Assembly: GCA_018812395.1 (NCBI GenBank)
Contig: JAHJDS010000352.1
Location: 1 to 6,040 of the forward strand
DNA from: Pseudomonadota bacterium
Lineage (GTDB): Bacteria > Desulfobacterota > Desulfarculia > Desulfarculales > JAHJDS01
Length of the DNA: 6,040 nucleotides
Direction of reading: 5' to 3'
The notes under the pieces are model-generated. The model worked only from the letters and a program-made list of their open reading frames with translations. It had not been told where the DNA came from and made no database searches. Below, one piece after another: positions 1-5,388 of this stretch. The position numbers were made by a program, and so were the translations under genes. Numbering within the stretch: the stretch's first letter is position 1; every line of letters starts with the position of its first letter.

Positions 1-59
1 CGGGCGTGTGGTGGCGTCCGAGTGACGCCCCGTTGATCAACCGAGGGAGACCCTGGCGG
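1..59 (-). other. Spacer downstream of infC, with a small hairpin
   Basis: This is the end of the window after the infC stop codon. It contains a short inverted repeat, GGCGTC at 13-18 and GACGCC at 24-29 with a 5-base loop, and a separate 10-base palindrome at 32-41. No T-run follows the hairpin on the minus strand, so it is not a convincing intrinsic terminator. In most bacteria rpmI (ribosomal protein L35) follows infC; its start is not visible here and would lie beyond base 1. Nothing else is recognised in the stretch. Confidence 0.35.
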
Positions 60-656
60 TCAGCTTTCGGCCGCCGTTTCGGCGGGGCTCTGGACCGGCG
101 TTTCGGCGGGGTCATCGACCGGCGTCGGGGTCTTGGGCGCCTGCGCGCTCGCCCGAGGGGCCATGATCAGCGACATGTGCCGCCCCTCACGGCTCGGTCC
201 CGACTCGATGATCGCCTCCTCGGCCAGCAACTCGGAAACATGGCGCAGCATCTCCTCGCCGAGGTGGGGATGGGCCAGTTCCCGACCGCGGAACATGATC
301 GTCAGCTTGAGCTTGTGGCCCTTGGCCAGGAACCGCTTGGCGTGACCGATCTTGGTGTCCACGTCGTGGTCGTCGGTCTTGGGCCGGAACTTGACCTCCT
401 TGATCTGAACGCTGGACGATTTTTTCCGGGCTTCCTTGACCTTCTTGTTCTGCTGGTACTTGTATTTGCCGTAATCCATGATCCGGCAAACCGGCGGATC
501 GGCGCCCGGCGCCACCTCGACCAGATCCAGGCCTTGCTCCTCGGCGTTAGAGAGGGCCTGATCCAAGGCCATGATCCCCATCTGCTCGCCGTCATTGCCG
601 ATCAGCCGGACCGTTGAAGCCCTGATGCTCCGATTGACGTTCACTCGTTTTGCTAT
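60..656 (-). CDS. infC: Translation initiation factor IF-3, ATA start
   Basis: IF3 binds the 30S subunit, blocks premature 50S joining and proofreads the start codon and initiator tRNA. From the ATA codon at 656-654 the protein has 198 residues. The N-domain includes VRLIG, the segment LDLVEVAP, and the hallmark PPVCRIMDYGKYKYQQ, followed by a lysine-rich linker. The C-domain runs through KEVKFRP, HAKRFLAKGHKLKL and the GR element, to EGRHMSLIMAP, where most IF3 proteins end. About 30 further Pro/Ala/Glu-rich residues follow, including an 8-residue tandem repeat. The start was chosen because AGGGAG (668-663) lies 6 bases before ATA, and ATA-encoded Met-AKRVNVNRSIRA matches family N-termini. 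The GTG at 644-642 is in frame but has no spaced Shine-Dalgarno. Non-AUG infC starts and IF3 autoregulation are established in other bacteria. Downstream partners rpmI and rplT are off the window. Confidence 0.96.
   Translation of the reverse strand: MAKRVNVNRSIRASTVRLIGNDGEQMGIMALDQALSNAEEQGLDLVEVAPGADPPVCRIMDYGKYKYQQNKKVKEARKKSSSVQIKEVKFRPKTDDHDVDTKIGHAKRFLAKGHKLKLTIMFRGRELAHPHLGEEMLRHVSELLAEEAIIESGPSREGRHMSLIMAPRASAQAPKTPTPVDDPAETPVQSPAETAAES
76..123 (-). repeat. Two tandem 24-bp units in the infC 3' end
   Basis: Two adjacent 24-base units, 76-99 and 100-123, share the plus-strand core GTTTCGGCGGGG and the end GACCGGC or a close match. They stay in frame and encode the octapeptides PVQSPAET and PVDDPAET in the C-terminal tail of IF3. 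A third, partial similarity (GTCGGGG) begins at 124. This looks like a slippage-type expansion in a disordered tail beyond the folded C-domain. Confidence 0.8.
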
Positions 657-668
657 GTCTGTCTCCCT
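654..668 (-). promoter_or_regulatory. infC ribosome binding site and ATA start
   Basis: The minus strand reads AGGGAG (668-663), then six bases, then ATA (656-654), then codons for A-K-R-V-N-V-N-R. The Shine-Dalgarno spacing fits ATA well and is too long (about 18 bases) for the in-frame GTG at 644. AUU, AUC or AUA starts are a known special feature of infC, used so that IF3 can discriminate against its own start codon. The assignment here rests on spacing and N-terminal similarity only. Confidence 0.75.
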
Positions 669-871
669 CTCTTTTCTCTTAAAAGGATAAGGCCCGGCCT
701 AAGGACCGCGCCCCTAAAAGCCTGGGTGCGGCAACGTGAGACGGTGAGGCGACCATCACCCAGTGTATTACAAAATCGGCTCCCGAACCAGCGATTTTGC
801 CAATCCGGCCCGGGAAACAGGGAACCTTGCCCCGCGCCCGAACCCTTCTGAGCGGGAAGCTCAGGAGTAAC
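657..871 (-). other. infC leader / intergenic region with several inverted repeats
   Basis: This 215-base stretch between tRNA-Val and infC contains no credible gene. It holds several inverted repeats. One is CTGAGC/GCTCAG at 848-864 (5-base loop), just after the tRNA. Another is CAAAATCG/CGATTTTG at 771-799. A 7-bp pair, CTGGGTG (722-728) with CACCCAG (757-763), competes with a 5-bp hairpin GGTGA/TCACC at 743-760. A weak AT stem, CTTTT/AAAAG at 671-685, lies immediately upstream of the Shine-Dalgarno. I could not find a convincing promoter in it, so infC may be transcribed from further upstream, possibly from the tRNA promoter. The overlapping pairings could form a structured mRNA leader, but this is inference. 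Confidence 0.4.
771..799 (-). terminator. Perfect 8-bp inverted repeat, possible terminator or leader hairpin
   Basis: CAAAATCG (771-778) and CGATTTTG (792-799) are exactly complementary around a 13-base loop; three further inner pairs, GCT/AGC, are possible if one G is bulged. On the minus strand the descending arm contains TTTT, and TAATAC follows. This gives a weakly terminator-like shape about 73 bases after the tRNA-Val 3' end. It could end the tRNA transcript or form part of the infC leader. There is no clean U-tract after the stem, so the terminator reading is uncertain. Confidence 0.35.
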
Positions 872-946
872 TGGTAGGCACGAAGAGATTTGAACTCTTG
901 ACCTCTACCGTGTCAGGGTAGCGCTCTCCCCCTGAGCTACGTGCCT
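872..946 (-). tRNA. tRNA-Val (anticodon GAC)
   Basis: The minus strand folds into a complete 75-base cloverleaf. The acceptor stem is AGGCACG with CGTGCCT, and the discriminator is A with CCA encoded at 874-872. The D-arm is GCTC with GAGC. The anticodon stem is CTACC with GGTAG around the loop CTGACAC, giving GAC after the invariant T33. The variable loop has 5 bases. The T-arm is AAGAG with CTCTT around TTCAAAT. Anticodon GAC reads valine codons GUC and GUU. It lies between the mutL operon and infC, with its own promoter about 13 bases upstream. I see no sign of an integrated element using it as an attachment site. Confidence 0.96.
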
Positions 947-958
947 AAAACGATCTAG

Positions 959-988
959 ATGATTACCATTTCCGGGGAGCGGTGTCAA
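959..988 (-). promoter_or_regulatory. Sigma-70-type promoter for tRNA-Val
   Basis: The minus strand has a perfect -35 TTGACA (988-983), an 18-base spacer and AATCAT (964-959) as a -10 with 4 of 6 consensus bases; TAATCA with a 17-base spacer is the alternative register. Transcription would start around 952, only a few bases before the mature tRNA 5' end at 946. That short leader is usual for a lone tRNA gene. Confidence 0.6.
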
Positions 989-1054
989 GCCCAAACCTGC
1001 CCTCCCGCCCCATGAAACCCGGGTTTATTGACCGAACGTCTCCCCCACCCCGGC

Positions 1055-2224
1055 TCATATCTTGGGCACGATGGTCACCGTCAGCTGCTTGTCCCCGGTC
1101 TTTTTGGTGGAGATGAGGAAGGTCCGGTAATCCTGGGCCAACAGTTGCGTCTGGAGGTCGTTCAGGTTGCCCTGGACGACCACGGTGAAGACGGCCCGGC
1201 CGGCGCCGACCCCCTCCTGGGAGACGCTCTTGACCATGGCCAAGGCCCGGGTCACGGTCTCGAAGCGGTACATGTCCTCGACGTCGGTGATGTTGATCAG
1301 AATGACCTGGACCTTCAGCGTCGGCCCGGTGGCCTGAGAGAGGCGGCCCAGGATGTCCTTGACCAGCCGGGGCAGGATCACGGCCGCGGCCCGGGACAGT
1401 CCGGCGGAGAGCTTGTCGCCGGCCTTGATCCGTCCGACGTAGGTCCGGACCCCCAGCCGGGCCCCGGTCTTGACCTGAACGGCCTTGAGTTGAATGGTGA
1501 CCGACCTTTCGGCCCGGGGTCCGGCCCGGCCGGCGACATCGAGGACCATCACCCGGCCCAAAATGACCACCTTGGCCTTGGCCAACCGCCCGATACGCCG
1601 CACCTGGGAATCGGTCAGCAGCAGCCTCCGGAGGCCCACCGGGACCTTGATCCGATCGGCCGGTCGGACCTGTGCCTTGAGCCGGCGCATCTCGTTCTCG
1701 AAGGCCCGCTGGGCGGTGTAGAGGCGCCGGTTGGCCAGGCGCTGGCCCCACCAGTACTGCATCGGTTCCTGGCCGACGCGCTGGGCGGCCAGGATCAAGA
1801 CCGGCGGCACGTCCCTGGCCGAGACCAGCAGACCCAGGTCACCCAGGGACTTCTTGAGCGCCGCGGCGTCCACCTTGGCCACGACCAGGACCTGGTAACC
1901 GCCTCCGCCGCGACCGCGGCCGACGATTTGATGGGCGGTGATGAAACGTTCGGGCCGGGCCAGGACCTGGCGGGCGATGGCCCCCAGCCGGGCGGCGAAG
2001 ACGTCCGGCCGAAGGATGCGCCGGACCTCGGCGGCGACGATTCGCCGGAGGGCGTCGGTGACGGCCGCCTTTTCGGTCAGGACCATGTTGCGCGGCACGA
2101 CCGTGGCCCACCCCAGGACCGGCCCGCTTCGAGATGCGGCCACGGCCGGCGTGGCGGCCGGACCGATCTGGCAGATCAGGCCCAAGGCTAGGGTCATGAT
2201 GATGCACGGCAGCTTGAAGTTCAT
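1055..2224 (-). CDS. Exported FlgT-like protein of unknown function
   Basis: This 389-residue protein has an N-terminal signal peptide. The hydrophobic core spans about residues 5-20 and a plausible signal peptidase I site follows AVA at 27-29. The cysteine at 18 does not sit in a proper lipobox, so it is probably periplasmic rather than a lipoprotein. Residues 48-135 (EKAAVTDALRRIV, then RPERFITAHQIV, then YQVLVVAKVDAAALKKSL) resemble the N-domain of flagellar protein FlgT and related LPP20/DUF2066-type folds. Residues 205-295 (AKAKVVILGRV, then IQLKAVQVKTGARLG) resemble the TolB-N/CsgG-like periplasmic fold. A similar alpha/beta segment covers 300-389. The ATG was chosen because GAGGGG (2238-2233) lies 8 bases upstream; that site overlaps the miaA stop, implying translational coupling. 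No flagellar gene is nearby, so a flagellar role is not supported by context. The domain similarity is from pattern recognition only. Confidence 0.8.
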   Translation of the reverse strand: MNFKLPCIIMTLALGLICQIGPAATPAVAASRSGPVLGWATVVPRNMVLTEKAAVTDALRRIVAAEVRRILRPDVFAARLGAIARQVLARPERFITAHQIVGRGRGGGGYQVLVVAKVDAAALKKSLGDLGLLVSARDVPPVLILAAQRVGQEPMQYWWGQRLANRRLYTAQRAFENEMRRLKAQVRPADRIKVPVGLRRLLLTDSQVRRIGRLAKAKVVILGRVMVLDVAGRAGPRAERSVTIQLKAVQVKTGARLGVRTYVGRIKAGDKLSAGLSRAAAVILPRLVKDILGRLSQATGPTLKVQVILINITDVEDMYRFETVTRALAMVKSVSQEGVGAGRAVFTVVVQGNLNDLQTQLLAQDYRTFLISTKKTGDKQLTVTIVPKI

Positions 2225-2236
2225 GCTCTCTTCCCC

Positions 2237-3190
2237 TCAGGGGGTCCAGAACTGGCCGGTCCGCTCCACGAGGGCCGCCAGATCGTCCGGATGACACCAC
2301 CAAATGGTGTCATCTTTGCGGAACCAGGTCAACTGTCGTTTGGCGTAGCGCCGGGTGTCGCGCCGAAACCGGCGTTCCATCTCGATCCGACTGACCCGGC
2401 CCCACAGCAAATCGATCAGATGCCGATAGCCCAACGATCGGAGCGGCCCCAGGTCCGGATCGTAGCCCCGGTTCAGGACATCGCGGACCTCGGCGAAAAA
2501 TTCTTGGCCCAGCATGGCCCGGCAGCGGCGGTCGATGCGGACGTACAGCTCTTCCCGGGCCCGATCGAGGCCGATGACGAGGTGAGCGTAGCGTGGCGCG
2601 TCCGGCGTCGTGGCCTGGAGTTCCGAGATCGGTCGCCCGGTGGCCTCGAGGACCTCGAGGGCCCGACTGACCCGGATGGTGTCGGCCGGCGACAGCCGGG
2701 CGGCGGCAACGGGGTCGACCTCCTGAAGACGGCGGTGGAGCCGGCCCGGCTCTCGCGCCTCCTCGGCCAGCAGCCGAGCCCGAACGCGGCGGGCGGCCGC
2801 GGTCTGCTCCTCGGTCAGGGCGAACAGGCCGTGGAGCAGGGCCCGAAGGTAGAGGCCGGTGCCGCCGACGACCACCACCCGCCGGCCCCGGCCATGGATA
2901 TCGGTGATGGCCGCGTCGGCCAGCGCGACGTAGTCCGCGGCCGAGCACGGCTCGTCCGGCCACAACGCGTCGATCAGGTGATGGGGGACGGCCAGGCGCT
3001 CGAAGGGCGTGGGCTTGGCCGAGCCGACGTCCAGCCGGCGATAGAGCTGGACCGAATCGGCGCCCACGATCTCGGCGTCGAACTTTCGGGACAGGTGGAT
3101 GGCCGCGGCGGTCTTGCCCACGGCCGTGGGACCGACCAGAACCACCAGCCGGGCGTCCGACACCCGGCCCGCTGACACCCCGGCGATCAT
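2237..3190 (-). CDS. miaA: tRNA dimethylallyltransferase MiaA
   Basis: MiaA transfers the dimethylallyl group of DMAPP to N6 of A37 in tRNAs that read codons starting with U, the first step towards ms2i6A. The 317-residue product has the family's normal length. Visible landmarks are the P-loop GPTAVGKT (20-27), ADSVQLYRRLDVGSAKPT (44-61) with the conserved Asp-Ser of the catalytic region, PHHLID (69-74), GGTGLYLRALL (109-119), RVSRALEVLEATGRPIS (173-189), SLGYRHLIDLL (252-262) and RRYAKRQLTWFRKDD (280-294). The ATG at 3190-3188 shares ATGA with the mutL stop, so the two genes overlap by 4 bases and are probably translationally coupled. A GTG a few codons in is possible but less attractive. 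The mutL-miaA pairing is common in bacteria, including E. coli. Confidence 0.97.
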   Translation of the reverse strand: MIAGVSAGRVSDARLVVLVGPTAVGKTAAAIHLSRKFDAEIVGADSVQLYRRLDVGSAKPTPFERLAVPHHLIDALWPDEPCSAADYVALADAAITDIHGRGRRVVVVGGTGLYLRALLHGLFALTEEQTAAARRVRARLLAEEAREPGRLHRRLQEVDPVAAARLSPADTIRVSRALEVLEATGRPISELQATTPDAPRYAHLVIGLDRAREELYVRIDRRCRAMLGQEFFAEVRDVLNRGYDPDLGPLRSLGYRHLIDLLWGRVSRIEMERRFRRDTRRYAKRQLTWFRKDDTIWWCHPDDLAALVERTGQFWTP

Positions 3191-4959
3191 CGTTTGAAGG
3201 CCTTGGCCACCTCGTCCAGGTCGATTTCCCACAAGAAGGGTCGGCCGTGGGGGCAACTGGGGGCCACACCGCGACCGGCCAGGTCGTCGACCAGGGCCTG
3301 CATTTCTTCCAAGGACAAGCGGCGGCCGGCCCGGACCGAGGTCTGACAGGCCATCTCGGCCAGGATTTCGTGGAAAAACTCGTCGGTGCCGGGCGCGGCG
3401 TCCAGTTCGGACAGGACGTCGGCCAGGCGGCGGATCAGGTCGGCCGGATCGGCGCCGCTCAGCGCGGCCGGCACGGCCTTGACCATGATCGTGGCGCCGC
3501 CGAAGCCCTCGAGGGTGAGCCCCAGCCGGCCGAACCAGGCGGCCCGGTCCAGGACCAGTCGGGCCAGGGGCGGCGCCAGCTCGACCGTCTCCGGGACCAA
3601 GAGCAGTTGCCGGGCCGGCTCGGCGGCGCGGTAGTCCTGCTTGAGTCGCTCGAAGTTGAGTCGCTCGTAGGCGGCGTGCTGATCGATGACCGCCAGGCCC
3701 TCGGGCCCTTCGGCCAGGATATAGGCCGCCTTGAGCTGGCCGATGACGGCCAGTCCCTCGAACGGCGAGCGGCGCGGCGCCGACCACCAAGGCCGGGAGG
3801 TGGGCCCTGGTGGCCGGTCCCCGACGGTCGACGGCCCGTCGGCCCTTTGGTCCGAAGCCGCCGCCCCGACCGGCGGTTCGGACACGACCCCTGACGCCGG
3901 CGGCCCTGGTGACGCCTCCCCGGAGAAGGCCGCGGCCGGGGGCGACCCGGCGTCCGGCGAGGCGGGCCCGGCCAGGCCCAGAGCCCGGGCCACAATCGTC
4001 TGCACGGCCTCGTACACCTGGTCCGGCCGGCGGAAACGGACTTCGGCCTTGGTCGGGTGGACGTTGACGTCCACCAGGGCCGGGTCCATCTCGAGCCACA
4101 GCACGGCCACGGGAAAACGGCCCCGGGGCAGCAGTCCCCGAAAGACGCCGAACAGGGCGTGGTTGACCAGGCGGTCGCGGATGAAGCGGCCGCCCAGAAA
4201 GGTGTACACCTCGCCGCCCGAGGGCCGGGTCAGCGTGGGCGGGCCGATGAACCCGGTGACCCGCAGCGGCCCGTGGTCCAGGTCGACCCGGGCCCCTCGC
4301 CGCACCAGTTCCGGTCCGAGCAGGGCGGCGACGCGCTGGGCCGGGGTCTGATCGGGCAGGAGGTGCAACCGCCGGCCGTCGGCCGAGAGGCGGAGGTGGA
4401 CATCCGCCCGGGCCAGGGCCTGGCGGATGAAGGCCGTCTGGAGGTGACCCAGTTCGGTCGAGGGCTGCCGGAGGAACTTGCGCCGGGCCGGGACGTTGAA
4501 GAACAGATCTGCCACCGAGACGATGGTCCCGAAGTCCATGGCCGTCTCGCCCGTCTTTTGGATGCGGCCGCCGTTGACCACCACCCGAAAACCGGTCTCC
4601 GCCTCGGGCGGTCGGCTCATAATTGTCAGTCGCGCCACCGAGGCCATGGACGGCAAGGCCTCGCCCCGAAAGCCCAGGGAGGAAATGCGGGTCAGGTCCT
4701 CGGCCACGGCGATCTTGGACGTGGCATGACGTTCCAGGGCCAGCAAGACGTCGTCGGGCCACATCCCCGCGGCGTTGTCCTTGACCTGGACCAGCTTGCG
4801 ACCGCCGCGGGCGACCTCGATCTCGATCCGGGTCGCCCCGGCGTCCAGGGAGTTTTCCAGCAGTTCCTTCAAGACCGCCGCCGGCCGCTCGATGACCTCG
4901 CCGGCCGCGATCTGGTTGGCCACGATTTCGGGCAGGATGTTGATGCGCGTCTGGGTCAA
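3187..4959 (-). CDS. mutL: DNA mismatch repair protein MutL, endonuclease type
   Basis: MutL links mismatch recognition by MutS to strand nicking or excision. This 590-residue protein has both halves. The N-terminal GHKL ATPase shows IAAGEVIERP (17-26), KELLENSLDAG (31-41) with the catalytic Glu32, DNAAGM (61-66), GFRGEAL (96-102), FFNVPARRKFL (153-163) and VDVNVHPTKAEVRF (296-309). A Pro/Gly/Ala-rich linker covers about 328-398. The C-domain carries an intact endonuclease motif DQHA-x2-E-x4-E (426-437), ACQ (537-539) and CPHGRP (569-574), so it should nick DNA itself, as in PMS2 and Bacillus MutL and unlike E. coli MutL. DNAAGM is odd: the first Gly of the usual DxGxG is Ala63. The start is TTG at 4959-4957; no ATG or GTG fits the family N-terminus, and the Shine-Dalgarno (GGGA, 7 bases upstream) is modest. 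It is first in a mutL-miaA-FlgT-like operon. Confidence 0.97.
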   Translation of the reverse strand: MTQTRINILPEIVANQIAAGEVIERPAAVLKELLENSLDAGATRIEIEVARGGRKLVQVKDNAAGMWPDDVLLALERHATSKIAVAEDLTRISSLGFRGEALPSMASVARLTIMSRPPEAETGFRVVVNGGRIQKTGETAMDFGTIVSVADLFFNVPARRKFLRQPSTELGHLQTAFIRQALARADVHLRLSADGRRLHLLPDQTPAQRVAALLGPELVRRGARVDLDHGPLRVTGFIGPPTLTRPSGGEVYTFLGGRFIRDRLVNHALFGVFRGLLPRGRFPVAVLWLEMDPALVDVNVHPTKAEVRFRRPDQVYEAVQTIVARALGLAGPASPDAGSPPAAAFSGEASPGPPASGVVSEPPVGAAASDQRADGPSTVGDRPPGPTSRPWWSAPRRSPFEGLAVIGQLKAAYILAEGPEGLAVIDQHAAYERLNFERLKQDYRAAEPARQLLLVPETVELAPPLARLVLDRAAWFGRLGLTLEGFGGATIMVKAVPAALSGADPADLIRRLADVLSELDAAPGTDEFFHEILAEMACQTSVRAGRRLSLEEMQALVDDLAGRGVAPSCPHGRPFLWEIDLDEVAKAFKR

Positions 4960-4993
4960 CGGCCGGTCCCGGGGTTTACGGAGTTCTGGGATC

Positions 4994-5023
4994 AGGCTAG
5001 CGTGGCGTTTCGACGGGTGTCAA
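4994..5023 (-). promoter_or_regulatory. Promoter of the mutL-miaA operon
   Basis: The minus strand has a perfect -35 TTGACA (5023-5018), an 18-base spacer and TAGCCT (4999-4994), a weak -10 with 3 of 6 consensus bases. Predicted transcription would start near 4987, leaving a leader of about 28 bases before the TTG start of mutL. The same arrangement of perfect -35, long spacer and poor -10 is seen at the tRNA-Val promoter. Confidence 0.5.
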
Positions 5024-5079
5024 GTCGTCGGCCACGGTTCGCGCCGCCGGCGACGACGGCCTTGCCTCCGACTAAAATG

Positions 5080-5108
5080 TTGTCCTGGTCGTCCCATTGT
5101 AATATAGT
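5080..5108 (+). promoter_or_regulatory. Promoter of the small plus-strand gene
   Basis: TTGTCC (5080-5085, 4 of 6 consensus bases), a 17-base spacer and TATAGT (5103-5108, 5 of 6 bases) form a good sigma-70-type promoter in an AT-rich pocket of otherwise GC-rich DNA. It fires away from the mutL promoter, about 57 bases apart. Transcription would begin near 5115, giving the small gene a leader of about 105 bases. Confidence 0.6.
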
Positions 5109-5138
5109 TCTTCCGGGGGAGGGCTCCGGTTCTTCTCC

Positions 5139-5219
5139 AGGTGGTCCCCGCCCGATCAGAAAAACCGCCTTCTTCCGATGGGCGGGGACGCACCTCGACC
5201 CCGCGCCCCGAGGTTTTTC
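5139..5219 (+). promoter_or_regulatory. Structured leader with two competing hairpins over the RBS
   Basis: GTCCCCGCCC (5144-5153) and GGGCGGGGAC (5180-5189) are perfect 10-bp complements around a 26-base loop. Skipping one bulged G (5190), AGGTG (5139-5143) pairs with CACCT (5191-5195), extending the stem to 15 bp. A second hairpin, ACCTCG (5192-5197) with CGAGGT (5209-5214), has an 11-base loop, ends in TTTTT (5214-5218) and contains the GAGG Shine-Dalgarno (5210-5213) of the downstream GTG start. The two structures share 5192-5195, so the extended first stem would release the ribosome binding site and the second would hide it or terminate transcription. I do not recognise a known riboswitch class. 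The pairings are seen in the sequence; the switching role is inference. A simpler reading is a strong inverted repeat acting as a transcription barrier. Confidence 0.45.
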
Positions 5220-5372
5220 GTGGAAAAAAGGGATGAAATTATTTTAAAGGTGGTCAAGGAGATCGCCATCAAGTTCATCGAGACCAACCGGATCTCGCCC
5301 CAGAACTTCGACGAGACCTGGCGACAGATCTACCGGACCGTCAGAGACGGCATGGATCGGGAAAAAAAATAG
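5220..5372 (+). CDS. Small uncharacterised helical protein
   Basis: The preferred start is GTG at 5220, with GAGG (5210-5213) six bases upstream, giving 50 residues; an in-frame ATG at 5178 would add 14 residues but lacks a Shine-Dalgarno and lies in the stem of the leader hairpin. The protein is charged and probably all-helical. A first amphipathic helix (DEIILKVVKEIAIKFIETN) is followed by the turn RISPQNF and a second helix (DETWRQIYRTVRDGM), ending in a Lys-rich tail. There is no signal peptide, Cys or membrane segment. The helix-SP-turn-helix layout is loosely reminiscent of the N-terminal part of Ros/MucR regulators without their zinc finger, but I would not assign that function. Base composition is clearly more A-rich than its neighbours. 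It diverges from mutL and converges on the rfbA-like gene, with 16 bases between the stops. Confidence 0.7.
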   Translation: MEKRDEIILKVVKEIAIKFIETNRISPQNFDETWRQIYRTVRDGMDREKK

Positions 5373-5388
5373 GCGACGGTCTCCTTTT

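Noticed and set aside
872..946. tRNA-Val as an attachment site for a mobile element
   Set aside because: No integrase, no repeated tRNA 3' end and no change in gene style are visible on either side in this window.
1015..1026. Perfect 12-base palindrome AAACCCGGGTTT between the FlgT-like gene and tRNA-Val, considered as a terminator
   Set aside because: It cannot form a strong stem once a loop is allowed and is not followed by a T-run; at most it is a weak site.
2168..2173. Cysteine at position 18 of the FlgT-like protein as a lipoprotein lipobox
   Set aside because: The residues before Cys are G-L-I, without the small residue needed at -1; a signal peptidase I site after AVA (27-29) fits better.
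1028..2191. A 387-residue plus-strand open frame opposite the FlgT-like gene
   Set aside because: It is low-complexity (Gly/Asp/Pro/Gln-rich) with no domain-like pattern; it is an antisense shadow of a GC-rich gene with a signal peptide and well-placed Shine-Dalgarno.
2291..3175. A 294-residue plus-strand open frame opposite miaA
   Set aside because: It is the antisense of a clear MiaA gene and shows no recognisable protein features.
2237..4762. An 841-residue open frame that would fuse a long N-terminal region to MiaA
   Set aside because: The upstream part is an out-of-frame reading of mutL, kept open by high GC. MiaA begins cleanly at the ATGA overlap at 3190 with normal family length, and the mutL frame has all family motifs.
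5178..5219. ATG at 5178 as the start of the small gene
   Set aside because: It has no Shine-Dalgarno, lies at the base of the GC-rich stem, and would add a Pro/Arg-rich stretch unlike the helical body; GTG at 5220 has GAGG six bases upstream.
4057..5247. A 396-residue plus-strand open frame opposite mutL and running into the intergenic region
   Set aside because: It has the composition of an antisense shadow, and it crosses the mutL promoter and the small gene's promoter and leader in a different frame from the small gene.
5361..5372. Run of eight A residues just before the TAG of the small gene as a programmed frameshift site
   Set aside because: A slip by -1 would add about 35 codons that are only antisense to the rfbA-like gene, with no sensible product and no stimulatory structure seen.
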